Positions 25,959 through 33,901 of a DNA stretch of 64,000 nt are shown here, piece by piece; within the stretch, counting starts at the first letter, position 1, and each line of letters opens with the position of its first letter. Position numbers and translations under genes: made by a program. The stretch covers positions 186,001-250,000 of the forward strand of contig NZ_VBSB01000008.1 in the NCBI RefSeq assembly GCF_013337765.1. Direction: 5' to 3'. The stretch is from Mycolicibacterium sphagni. Lineage in GTDB: Bacteria > Actinomycetota > Actinomycetes > Mycobacteriales > Mycobacteriaceae. Under the pieces are notes generated by a model, which saw nothing but the letters and a program-made list of their open reading frames with translations, did not search any database and had not been told where the DNA came from.

Positions 25959-26687
25959 TCAAGAATCGTCGTCGGCGCCGGTGATCGCCGCGACCAGGAT
26001 CCCGAGTTCGCCCCCGACAGCGCCACGGACTTCCTGGCCGGCCCGCTTGGCGGACTCGCTCACGTCACCGCGAGCAGCGAGCGCCGTGGCGCGCAATTCT
26101 CCGACATTGCGGTCGAATACCTCGCGGACATTGTCGCCCTGTGCGGCTGCGGTCGCCACCGCGAAGGCGCCATCGAGGGCCGAACCAGCCACGGTGCCCT
26201 GGGCGGAGGCCAGCGAGCCCGCGACCTCGCCGGCGTATCCGAGCACCGCAACGGGGAGGGCGGCCTGATGGCCGACGTAGGTGGTGACGGCCGCACGCAA
26301 CCGGCTGCCGGCCTCGTCGAGCACATCCTGCACGCCTGCGCCGGTGCGCTCCCACGCCGACGCGATGGTGTCGCCGTCTTGAATAGCACCCGCGAACGTT
26401 GCGGGTGCGTGGGCGATGGCGGTGGTGACATCCGTTGCAGCGTCGATCAATTGGCTGCTCAGCGCTTGGCCGACGGCGATCTGGCGCTCGAGGACCTGAC
26501 GGATGGCGAGTTTCATTCGTTCTTCCCGCTCGTCGTCAGCGGCCGTCTCGCCCGGTAGAAGCTCCTCGTCGGCGATCTCCTCGATGTCATCGATCTCGTG
26601 GATTTCGTCGGCGACAAGATGGGCGACGTCGTCGTCGACGGGCGAAGCGGCGGAGAGTGTTTCGGACTCGGTCGTGGATTCAGACAT
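25959..26687 (-). CDS. Helical, acidic protein of unknown function (phasin-like character)
   Basis: A 242-residue protein. The first 75 residues are very acidic and probably disordered (SESTTESETLSAASPVDDD, then many Glu/Asp). The rest is a long Ala-rich amphipathic helical region (VLERQIAVGQALSSQLIDAA, YAGEVAGSLASAQGTVAGS). No signal peptide, membrane segment or catalytic motif is seen. The composition recalls phasins and other helical coat or scaffold proteins, but that is only a resemblance. ATG 26687 is preferred because the frame upstream is of poor coding character. Confidence 0.65.
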   Translation of the reverse strand: MSESTTESETLSAASPVDDDVAHLVADEIHEIDDIEEIADEELLPGETAADDEREERMKLAIRQVLERQIAVGQALSSQLIDAATDVTTAIAHAPATFAGAIQDGDTIASAWERTGAGVQDVLDEAGSRLRAAVTTYVGHQAALPVAVLGYAGEVAGSLASAQGTVAGSALDGAFAVATAAAQGDNVREVFDRNVGELRATALAARGDVSESAKRAGQEVRGAVGGELGILVAAITGADDDS

Positions 26688-26915
26688 GCGCCCAGTCAAC
26701 TCGTTTGGGCCGACAGCACGATATCGGCGAAGTGACGAGCAGAACTCCGGCAGGCAAAGAGTGAGGAAGAACGGCTTGCTCATGGTTTCCAGTGGCTACC
26801 AGGTTGCAACCAGCTGTCCCCCAGCTAGTTGCCAGAAAGTAGTCCTATTCTCAGTTTTCGCGTCCCGGTGATTGTGACGCTGCCTGTCGGAAACCAGCGG
26901 TGGAGGACAATCGCT

Positions 26916-27365
26916 ATGACCAAGCTCATCCGAATCGGACTAGGTGCACTCGGCCTCGGTGCGATGTCGATCACGTTCGGATCCGGTGTGGCGTTGGCCG
27001 ACGACTACGCCGGCCAGTCGTATTCGGATGCCTCCTCGGCGATCAGCGGAGCCGGTCAGAAGGCTGTCATCGCCACGTCCGTCGGCGACGGTGTCAGCCA
27101 GGGCGACTGTGTGGTGACGCGTTCGCAGAAGGCGTCCTGGCTCAAGGGCGACAACTTCTCCCCGGTCACCGACACCGTGCTGCTCTACCTGAACTGCGAC
27201 GCCAAGCTCGCGACGGCGGGTAAGGCAGGCAACTCGCTGGCCAGCCCCGAGGGCCGGGCTGAAAAGGCGTCCGAGGACGAGGCGGCCGCGAAAGAGGCTG
27301 CCGCCCAACAGGCCGCCGCCCAGCAAAACGTATCGAGCGAGCTCGCCACGCCCGGCGGCGACTGA
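26916..27365 (+). CDS. Secreted protein of unknown function
   Basis: A 149-residue protein with a strong signal peptide (LIRIGLGALGLGAMSITFGSG, cut near ALADD at about residue 30). The mature part has two cysteines and a core (SSAISGAGQKAVIATSVGDG, GDCVVTRSQKASWL) seen in small exported mycobacterial proteins. The tail is a repetitive Ala/Glu/Gln segment that is probably disordered. ATG 26916 is supported by TGGAGGAC just upstream. The 228 bases before it contain no other gene and should hold the promoter. The role is unknown. Confidence 0.78.
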   Translation: MTKLIRIGLGALGLGAMSITFGSGVALADDYAGQSYSDASSAISGAGQKAVIATSVGDGVSQGDCVVTRSQKASWLKGDNFSPVTDTVLLYLNCDAKLATAGKAGNSLASPEGRAEKASEDEAAAKEAAAQQAAAQQNVSSELATPGGD

Positions 27366-27420
27366 CGATCTCGTGCCCCGGCTTGCCGCCGGGGCTCTCT
27401 GCGGCGAGGATTCCGTGGCA

Positions 27421-28890
27421 ATGGACGCCAAACACGCCGCTGAACTCGCCGATCTCGACGCCATCGGGCAGGCCGCACTGGCCGCTTCCGGAGAAGTGTC
27501 GGCCGTAGAGCTCCTGGATGCGGCGATCACCCGCACCGAGGCCGCCCGCGGACTCAACGCCGTCATTACCGATCTCTTCGACCGCGGGCGCGAGCAGGCC
27601 GCCGCCCTCGACCAATCCGGCGCACTGCGGGCCGGCGAATCGGGCCCGCTGGCCGGAGTTCCGTTCCTGCTCAAGGATCTTGGCGCCTCGCTGGCCGGCG
27701 CCCGCGAGGCGATGGGATCACGCGCGCTCCGCGACCACGTCGCGACCCAGACGGCGTGGATCGTCGAGCGCTATCTGGCGGCAGGCCTGGTGGTGTTCGG
27801 CAAGACCAACACCCCCGAATGGGGCAACCACTGCACCACCGAACCGTCGCTGTTCGGTCGTACCGCCAATCCGTGGTCGCCGGACATCACGCCGGGCGGT
27901 TCCAGCGGCGGGTCGGCCGCCGCGGTGGCCGCCGGCGTGGTGCCTGCCGCTTCGGGTGGCGACGGAACCGGTTCGATCCGGGTGCCCGCGGCCTGCTGTG
28001 GGCTCGTTGGGCTCAAACCGCGCCGCGCGCGCACCTCGTTCGCGCCGTCCGGGCACCTCCTGGAGGGGCTGGCCGTCGAGCACGCGCTGACCCGCACGGT
28101 CCGTGACAGTGCCGCCCTGCTCGACGCGGTGACCGGCAGCGCCCCCGGCGATCCCTACAACGCGTCGTTGCCGCACCGGGCGTTTTTGGACACGCTCAGC
28201 CAGGCGCCGTCACCGCAGCGGATCCTGATCGCCACCGGATCCCCCTTCCCTGCCCCGGCGACCGATCCGCGTGTGATCGCCGCCGTCGAAAACGCTGGGC
28301 GCACACTGGAATCCATCGGCCATCACGTCGAGCCGGGCGCGCCGAGTTTCGACACCGACGCCGTCGCCGACGCAATTTCCGTGCTGCACAACGTCAGCAA
28401 TGTGCAGCTGTACAACTTCGCCAAATCCCATCTCGGTCGCGATCCGCGCGAGGACGAATTCGAGCCCAGCAGCTGGGTGATGATGCGCGAGGGCTTCACC
28501 ACCGCGGGTGTCGACTATGCCGACGCGATCGACACCATCCACGCCCAGACCCGTCAGTTCGTCGCAGGCATGAGTGCCCACGACGTGCTGCTGGTTCCGA
28601 CGCTGCTGGCCCCGCCACCGGGGTATGCGGTTCTGGATCAGCCGCGCGGCACCACGCGGGCGTTCTTCGATGTTGAGTTCGCCCACACCGGCTGGACGAC
28701 GATGGCCAACGTGACCGGCTGGGCGGCCATCTCGCTGCCCCTGGCGGTCACCGAGGACGGCCTGCCCATCGGGGTCCAGCTGATGGCGCCCAAGGAGACG
28801 GTCCTGCTGCAGCTGGCCAGCCAGCTCGAACAGGCCCTTCCGTGGGCCCAGCGACGACCTCCCGGATGGCTCGGCGCGCCCGTGTCCTGA
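27421..28890 (+). CDS. Amidase (amidase-signature family)
   Basis: A 489-residue enzyme of the amidase-signature family. The Ser-cisSer-Lys catalytic triad is placed as expected: Lys in FLLKDLG near residue 85, and the two Ser in the GGSSGGSAAAVAAG loop and the GDGTGSIRVPA turn. The usual turn sequence is GSDTGGS. The variant here changes the Asp-Thr-Gly-Gly order slightly but keeps the Ser. The C-terminal half closes with the conserved AISLPL and GVQLMAP segments. It hydrolyses a carboxamide to acid and ammonia, and the substrate is not evident. ATG 27421 is the likely start. The frame is open to 27373. Confidence 0.88.
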   Translation: MDAKHAAELADLDAIGQAALAASGEVSAVELLDAAITRTEAARGLNAVITDLFDRGREQAAALDQSGALRAGESGPLAGVPFLLKDLGASLAGAREAMGSRALRDHVATQTAWIVERYLAAGLVVFGKTNTPEWGNHCTTEPSLFGRTANPWSPDITPGGSSGGSAAAVAAGVVPAASGGDGTGSIRVPAACCGLVGLKPRRARTSFAPSGHLLEGLAVEHALTRTVRDSAALLDAVTGSAPGDPYNASLPHRAFLDTLSQAPSPQRILIATGSPFPAPATDPRVIAAVENAGRTLESIGHHVEPGAPSFDTDAVADAISVLHNVSNVQLYNFAKSHLGRDPREDEFEPSSWVMMREGFTTAGVDYADAIDTIHAQTRQFVAGMSAHDVLLVPTLLAPPPGYAVLDQPRGTTRAFFDVEFAHTGWTTMANVTGWAAISLPLAVTEDGLPIGVQLMAPKETVLLQLASQLEQALPWAQRRPPGWLGAPVS

Positions 28891-28948
28891 GCGTTGCGCC
28901 TTTGGATGAACCGCACAGTGGCCGTCGTCCGCGTGACACACTGTGCCC

Positions 28949-29863
28949 ATGGTTGTCTCTATCGCGCGTCCGAAGCTGGAAGGCAATGTCGCTGTCGGTG
29001 AGGACCGCCAGATCGGTTTCGCCGAATTCGGCAGTGCCGTGGGCCGCGCCATTTTCTGGCTGCACGGCACCCCGGGGGCGCGCCGCCAGATTCCGATGGA
29101 AGCCAGGGTGTTCGCCGAACAGAACGACATCCGGCTGATCGGGATCGACCGGCCGGGCATCGGGGCATCGACCCCGTTCCAGTACGACAACGTGCTGGCC
29201 TTCGCCAGCGACCTGGCGATCATCGCCGACACCCTCGGCGTCGACAAGATGGCCGTCGTCGGGCTGTCCGGCGGTGGTCCGTACACCCTGGGCTGCGCGA
29301 CGGCGATGCCCGACCGCGTGGTGGCTGCCGCCGTCCTCGGCGGGGTGGCCCCGACAGTCGGCCCTGATGCCATCGGCGGCGGGCTGATGAAGGTGGGCAC
29401 GGCGGCCGCCCCGCTCATCGAGCTCGCCGGGGCTCCGCTGCGGTTGGCCGCCGTGAGCCTGATCCGGTTGATCAAACCGGTGGCCGAGCCGGCCCTCTAC
29501 ATCTACGCAGGCATCTCCCCCGAAGGCGACCGCAAGATGTTGGTCCGCCCCGAATTCAAGGCGATGTTCCTCGACGATCTGCTCAACGGCAGTCGCAAGC
29601 AGATGGCGGCGCCGTTCGCCGATGTCGTGGTGTTCGCTCGGGACTGGGGATTCCGGCTCGACGAGGTCAAGGTGCCGGTCCGCTGGTGGCACGGCGACCG
29701 TGACCACATCGTGCCGTTCGCACACGGCCAGCATGTGGTCGCCAGACTGCCCGACGCCGAGCTCCACGAGTTGCCCGGCGAGAGTCACCTCGCGGGTCTC
29801 GGCCGTGCCGAGGACATCCTGAGCGCCATGCTGGAGCTTTGGGATCGTGCCGAAAAGTCTTGA
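28949..29863 (+). CDS. Alpha/beta hydrolase
   Basis: A 304-residue alpha/beta-hydrolase-fold enzyme. The oxyanion-hole HG is in FWLHGTPGARRQ near residue 37, the nucleophile Ser is in VVGLSGGGPY near 110, the acid Asp is in WHGDRDHIVPF near 255 and the His is in GESHLAG near 278. The set is complete, so it should be an active esterase, lipase or related hydrolase. The substrate is unknown. ATG 28949 is chosen over GTG 28943. A bidirectional-looking terminator follows at 29888-29929. Confidence 0.87.
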   Translation: MVVSIARPKLEGNVAVGEDRQIGFAEFGSAVGRAIFWLHGTPGARRQIPMEARVFAEQNDIRLIGIDRPGIGASTPFQYDNVLAFASDLAIIADTLGVDKMAVVGLSGGGPYTLGCATAMPDRVVAAAVLGGVAPTVGPDAIGGGLMKVGTAAAPLIELAGAPLRLAAVSLIRLIKPVAEPALYIYAGISPEGDRKMLVRPEFKAMFLDDLLNGSRKQMAAPFADVVVFARDWGFRLDEVKVPVRWWHGDRDHIVPFAHGQHVVARLPDAELHELPGESHLAGLGRAEDILSAMLELWDRAEKS

Positions 29864-29887
29864 CTACGAACTGAATTTATTGAAATA

Positions 29888-29929
29888 GAACTGGGAGCGG
29901 AAGTTCAGCACAGTCATCGCTCCCAGTTC
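29888..29929. terminator. Bidirectional hairpin terminator
   Basis: A perfect 12-base inverted repeat (GAACTGGGAGCG and CGCTCCCAGTTC) with an 18-base loop lies between the convergent ends of the hydrolase gene and the secreted-protein gene. It can serve both strands. Confidence 0.75.
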
Positions 29930-29946
29930 CATCCCGATGTGATCGG

Positions 29947-30477
29947 CTAGGTACCCAGCTGGCTCTTGATCAGCGCGTCCTGTTTCTGGCCGAACTCGAC
30001 GACCAGATCCTGCGGCACCGGATCACCGGCGGGGCCGGTGAATTCAAGCGACGACGCCGCGTTGCCTTCGGTGAAATACAGAACACTCAGCGACCGCGTG
30101 CCATCCGGAGATTTCCCGGTGATCAGCTGTCCGTTCTGTCCGACCGGGACAGAGACGGTCTTCGAATTGGCGACCGGCGTGGCTGCCTGCGCCGAACTGA
30201 TGGCACCGGCGGCGGCGCCGGGATCGCCCAGCACCCAGACGGTGTCGGCGATCGTGCGCCCGTCGCGGTGGGTGTAGATCGTCATGGCGCCGGGCTGGCC
30301 ACCGGGATTGAGGACCGGCGGGGCCGCGGTGTAGGCCAGTGAATCGGTCACCACATTGGGGTCGATGAGCAAAACGGTGTAATCACCGGGATCCGCTGCG
30401 GCCAGGCCGGAGCCGAGCGACATCCCGGCCGACAGCAGCGCTGCGGCGGTCAAACCGCCGAGACGACGAGAGTTCAT
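29947..30477 (-). CDS. Secreted protein of unknown function
   Basis: A 176-residue exported protein. The signal peptide (LGGLTAAALLSAGMSLGSG) is cut after about residue 28, before ADPGDYTVLLIDPNVV. The mature domain has regular beta-strand patterns (MTIYTHRDGRTIADTVWVLG, TRSLSVLYFTEGN) and no cysteines. Similar short exported proteins are common in mycobacteria without known roles. ATG 30477 has a GGAAGA site upstream. The next gene upstream on the same strand also encodes an exported peptide. Confidence 0.75.
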   Translation of the reverse strand: MNSRRLGGLTAAALLSAGMSLGSGLAAADPGDYTVLLIDPNVVTDSLAYTAAPPVLNPGGQPGAMTIYTHRDGRTIADTVWVLGDPGAAAGAISSAQAATPVANSKTVSVPVGQNGQLITGKSPDGTRSLSVLYFTEGNAASSLEFTGPAGDPVPQDLVVEFGQKQDALIKSQLGT

Positions 30478-30538
30478 AAGAGAATTCTTCCGTTCGGGAA
30501 AGTTGTTTACTGGCGGGACAATTCGTCGCGATATGCGA

Positions 30539-30766
30539 TCAGCAGGGGTAGCAGCCCCAGCCGCGCCATCCGTCGCGCCAGAAAAAGCCTGCGCCACAAC
30601 CCATATTGCCCGTGCCACCCTGGCAGTCCAGTGCGGTGATGATGGGCGAATGCCCCGGACCGGATGGCGTTGCGTTGTTGGTAGAAGCCGCACTGGCGGT
30701 TACCGCACCAGCCAGCGAGCCGGCGATCATGCTTGCGGCGGCAATACCCAGGACGAATTTTCGCAT
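30539..30766 (-). CDS. Small secreted cysteine-containing peptide
   Basis: A 75-residue precursor. The signal peptide (FVLGIAAASMIAGSLAGA) ends near ASAAS at about residue 27 and leaves a mature peptide of about 48 residues. That peptide has four cysteines and an aromatic, Gly-rich end (GCGAGFFWRDGWRGWGCYPC). The even cysteine count suggests two disulfide bonds. It belongs to a type of tiny exported mycobacterial protein I have no function for. Upstream lies 219 bp of noncoding DNA with a DosR-like palindrome closer to the opposite gene. Confidence 0.72.
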   Translation of the reverse strand: MRKFVLGIAAASMIAGSLAGAVTASAASTNNATPSGPGHSPIITALDCQGGTGNMGCGAGFFWRDGWRGWGCYPC

Positions 30767-30901
30767 TAAAGCTCCCCCAATTTGGGTCGCGCTGAATGGG
30801 ACTGTCTTACGTTACGACAGGTAATGCGCCACAGCCCGTAATTCGCATGGTTTGTTCACCGACGTTTCGGAGCCGGGTAATGCCCATTGCCCCCATGGGC
30901 G

Positions 30902-30917
30902 AGGGCCAGAAGTCCCT
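30902..30917. promoter_or_regulatory. Possible DosR-type palindrome
   Basis: AGGGCCAGAAGTCCCT reads on the other strand as AGGGACTTCTGGCCCT, close to the DosR box core GGGACTNNNGTCCC with one base off in the second half-site. It sits about 70 bases before the 79-residue gene that starts at 30986. The match is imperfect and the downstream gene is not a known DosR target. Confidence 0.35.
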
Positions 30918-30985
30918 GTCGGCCGGGTAGTGCCGCGGGAGAAGCTGAATGGCGTAAACCGAGACTGTCATCGAAAGGCCCAGCT

Positions 30986-31225
30986 ATGAATGACGCCCTC
31001 GCCGAGCGCAGTTACGCCTGGCGGATGATCCGCACCGCGCGGTTGTCCCAGTCCACTACCACGCATGCCGACGGCGCCGATATCGTCACCGTCCTCAGCG
31101 AGGCTCTCGAAGCCGGACTGGGCCGCGCCGAGATCATCGTCGAATTGGCCGATCTCGGGGCGCGGATGTTCGCGCTGTGCAATCCGGAGCTGGCCGAGGA
31201 CGAAGCCGAGTTCTGCCCGGCCTAA
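30986..31225 (+). CDS. Small protein of unknown function
   Basis: A 79-residue protein, mostly helical ([32 protein letters not shown]), with an acidic end (AEDEAEF). No motif is recognised. ATG 30986 is chosen because upstream codons in the same frame are Pro/Arg-rich and unlike coding sequence. Its stop overlaps the convergent cinA stop by 4 bases. A possible DosR-type box lies upstream. Confidence 0.6.
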   Translation: MNDALAERSYAWRMIRTARLSQSTTTHADGADIVTVLSEALEAGLGRAEIIVELADLGARMFALCNPELAEDEAEFCPA

Positions 31226-32490
31226 TCCGTCAGCCCGAGCAGGGTGCGCCGCAACAGGTGCATGGCCACCGTGGTCGATCGCTCGCGGATGTCGGCGCGC
31301 TCGCCGGGTAGCCGCACCGACCGCGTCACGGTGGTGCCGTCGGCCAGCATCACGCAAAACCACACGGTCCCCACCGGTTTGGCCTCGGTGCCGCCCCCGG
31401 GTCCCGCGATCCCGGTGATCGCGACCGCGGTATCGGCACCGAACCTGCGCAGCGCGCCGGCCGCCATCGCCTCGGCGACCTCCTGGGACACCGCGCCGTT
31501 GGCGTCGATCAGGCCCCGATCCACACCGAGAACGTCGATCTTCGCCTCGTTCGCATAAGCCACCACCGCGCCCGCGACATAGGCCGACGAACCGGGCTGG
31601 TCGGTCAGGCGGGCGGACAGCAGGCCTGCGGTGCACGATTCCGCCGTCGCGATGCGCCGGCCCGCCAGTAGCCGCGCGACCTGGTCGTCGACCAACGAAC
31701 CGTCTTCGGAGAACACCATTTCCCCGTGCCGAGCCCGCACCAACTCCATCAGCTGCCCATAGACCTCGGCGGTCTGCGGCTCATAGCGGGTGACCATCTC
31801 CACTTCGCCCCGGCGCAGGCACGTGGTGATCTCCAAGCCGGCGAAGCCCGGAATGCTCTGCGCTTCGCGCAGCGTTTCGGCGAGCCCGGACTCGGCCAGT
31901 CCGAACATCCGTACCGTGTCCTGGCGGTAAATGGTCCGCCCGGTGATCGCCTGCTGGACAGCATCGTCTGCGATGGCCGCCGGCCACATCGCCTGAAGTT
32001 CACGCGGCGGCCCTGGAAGTACCAGCACCGTCGGGGTGCCGGGAACGACGACGCCGGGCGCGGTCCCGACCGGATCGAGGACGCGAGCACCGACCGGAAC
32101 CATCGCCTGTTTGCGGTTGGCCGTGAGAACCGCGTCGAAATCGACGCCGGTGAATCGGGCCATCAGCTTCTTGAGGATGGCGGCCATCTTGGCTTCCAGC
32201 TCGGCGTCGAGCGTGAGTTCGCGATCGCAGAAGCGGGCCACGATCTCGACCGTCATATCGTCGGCGGTCGGCCCGAGGCCCCCGGTGGTGACGATCAGGT
32301 CGACACCCTCAGCGGCAAGGAACCGCAGCTGCGCCTCGATGTCGGCGGCCCGGTCACCGCAGATGGTGATGTGAGCCAGTTCGACGCCCAACTCCAACAG
32401 CCGGTCGGCGACCCACGGGCCATTGCCGTCGGCCACGCGTCCGGTCAGAACTTCGGTGCCGGTGACCACGATTCCCGCGCGCACACTCAT
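31222..32490 (-). CDS. cinA: CinA-family protein (MoCF-like domain plus NMN deamidase domain)
   Basis: A 422-residue full-length CinA. The N-terminal molybdopterin-binding-like domain (about residues 1-170) shows [31 protein letters not shown] and [18 protein letters not shown]. The C-terminal domain (about 265-420), related to nicotinamide-nucleotide amidase PncC, shows [20 protein letters not shown] and [20 protein letters not shown]. The two-domain form is linked to pyridine nucleotide salvage and to ADP-ribose pyrophosphatase activity. It is probably the last gene of an operon with a small membrane protein and a GNAT enzyme upstream. Confidence 0.92.
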   Translation of the reverse strand: MSVRAGIVVTGTEVLTGRVADGNGPWVADRLLELGVELAHITICGDRAADIEAQLRFLAAEGVDLIVTTGGLGPTADDMTVEIVARFCDRELTLDAELEAKMAAILKKLMARFTGVDFDAVLTANRKQAMVPVGARVLDPVGTAPGVVVPGTPTVLVLPGPPRELQAMWPAAIADDAVQQAITGRTIYRQDTVRMFGLAESGLAETLREAQSIPGFAGLEITTCLRRGEVEMVTRYEPQTAEVYGQLMELVRARHGEMVFSEDGSLVDDQVARLLAGRRIATAESCTAGLLSARLTDQPGSSAYVAGAVVAYANEAKIDVLGVDRGLIDANGAVSQEVAEAMAAGALRRFGADTAVAITGIAGPGGGTEAKPVGTVWFCVMLADGTTVTRSVRLPGERADIRERSTTVAMHLLRRTLLGLTD

Positions 32491-32515
32491 ACCGAGCGAG
32501 ACTACGCAGGAGGGT

Positions 32516-32980
32516 CTAGGTCACGGGATCGGGCGTCAGCCCGGTGACCTCTCCGAGCGATTGCAGCCAGGCGCCGGTGTCGGGGACATAGAAGCCGATC
32601 TCGCCCGCCGCGGTGCGGATCACCAGATGGGTCCAGCCGCCCACGACACTGCCCTTGAAGACCTTCGCCAGGCGCAGTCCGGTGATGGTGTCGAGCGGCA
32701 CGCTGATCGTCGTTCCGGTCAGCGTCAGGAAAACCAGGCGACGCCGGGTCAGGGCAATGCGGCCACTGTTCTTCACCCCGGGATAACCGGGCGCCGTCGC
32801 ACCCCGGTAGTTACCCTTTTCGAAGGGCCGGATGATGGTTTCGGCAGCCAGTTCGGTGTTGAGCTGGTCGGCGCCGGCGCGGTACTTGTTGCGGTAGATC
32901 AGCACGATCGGCAGCGCGACGAGCGCAAGGACCACCGCGATACCGACGACCAGCAGGATGACGTGTACCGCGATGGTCAT
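32516..32980 (-). CDS. Membrane-anchored protein of unknown function
   Basis: A 154-residue protein with an N-terminal membrane helix ([25 protein letters not shown], about residues 5-29), then a cytoplasmic domain of strands ([33 protein letters not shown]) with the look of a PH-like or GRAM-like fold. That fold guess is unproven. ATG 32980 gives this layout. It sits 25 bases before cinA and 13 bases after the GNAT gene, so the three form one operon. Confidence 0.7.
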   Translation of the reverse strand: MTIAVHVILLVVGIAVVLALVALPIVLIYRNKYRAGADQLNTELAAETIIRPFEKGNYRGATAPGYPGVKNSGRIALTRRRLVFLTLTGTTISVPLDTITGLRLAKVFKGSVVGGWTHLVIRTAAGEIGFYVPDTGAWLQSLGEVTGLTPDPVT

Positions 32981-32993
32981 CTCGGTGGGCCCG

Positions 32994-33659
32994 TCAGCGC
33001 GGCGCCGCGCCGGGAGCCCGGACCACAAGGGGCACAGCGGGGAACGCGGCCGCCATCTCGGAGCGTGCCCTGCGCAGCGCGCTGGTGCCGTAGCCCTTCT
33101 TCCGGTGGTCGGGGTGGATCCAGATCCGGACGTTGACCTCGCCGCCGACCAGTTCGCCGAAGACCATGCCCACCTTGTGCTCACCGTCGACGGCGACGAA
33201 CCAGGCCGCCTCTTCGGCGCTCAAACGGTCACGCGCCGAACCGATTTCGTCGTCCAGGTTGCCGGCGGGGGCACCTGAGCCGTCACCGGCAGCACCGACT
33301 TCCTGGGTGCGGGTGGCGAAGATGTCGCGGTCGGACTCATCCGAGAACGGCCGAAGCTGCAGGCTTTCGTCCACGCTTGCCGGGCGCTCCCCGAGCGTGA
33401 ACGACAGCTGACTGTTGAGGTCGTTGAGCTCGGCGGCGATACGGTCCCGCGAATCCTTGGTCACCTGGGCGAAGGACAGTCCCAGGACGGCTTCGGTACC
33501 CAGGCGCGAGGTACCGAGCAGCTCGGTGATGGCGTCCACCGCGGAGGCGCGATCATCGGAGTCGACGATGACGTCGAGCACTTCGTGGCGGCGTTCGAGC
33601 GCGTTGAGCAGAGCATCGGCAATCTCGCGGCGGGCAGCGGCGCGGTCCAGGTCGGTCAT
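32994..33659 (-). CDS. GNAT acetyltransferase with a gyrase-A-like N-terminal coiled coil
   Basis: A 221-residue protein in two parts. The C-terminal half (about residues 95-215) is a GNAT N-acetyltransferase: EAAWFVAVDGEHKVGMVF, then VNVRIWIHPDHRKKGYGTSALR, where RKKGYG is the acetyl-CoA pyrophosphate loop. The N-terminal 85 residues (ADALLNALERRHEVLDVIVD, GLSFAQVTKDSRDRIAAELN) follow the pattern of the coiled coil at the end of the GyrA/ParC breakage-reunion domain. This is not a gyrase: no tyrosine or beta-pinwheel is present. The coil may serve dimerisation. ATG 33659 fits. The acetylated substrate is unknown. Confidence 0.78.
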   Translation of the reverse strand: MTDLDRAAARREIADALLNALERRHEVLDVIVDSDDRASAVDAITELLGTSRLGTEAVLGLSFAQVTKDSRDRIAAELNDLNSQLSFTLGERPASVDESLQLRPFSDESDRDIFATRTQEVGAAGDGSGAPAGNLDDEIGSARDRLSAEEAAWFVAVDGEHKVGMVFGELVGGEVNVRIWIHPDHRKKGYGTSALRRARSEMAAAFPAVPLVVRAPGAAPR

Positions 33660-33901
33660 AAGGCAAGCGTAGTTCGACCGACGGTGTTCGGCGGGAGTCC
33701 ACGGCAATCTCCGCCGGCGACGTGCGCCGATGGTCGCCAAGGTGCCGTGCGGAGCTCCAGTGGCCATGATGGAGAGGTCCCCACCCGTGCGGTGCCGGAT
33801 GCGGCGCGCGCACTGCCGCTCTGCCAAGATGAACGCGCGGCAGATGATCGGTTGCGCTGGGGTGTCCTGTCGCAGATCTTGACACGAGGAGTTTGGGCAC
33901 G

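Noticed and set aside
27970..28000. A GGTTCGATCC string like a tRNA T-loop
   Set aside because: It lies inside the amidase catalytic loop and has no acceptor or anticodon stem around it.
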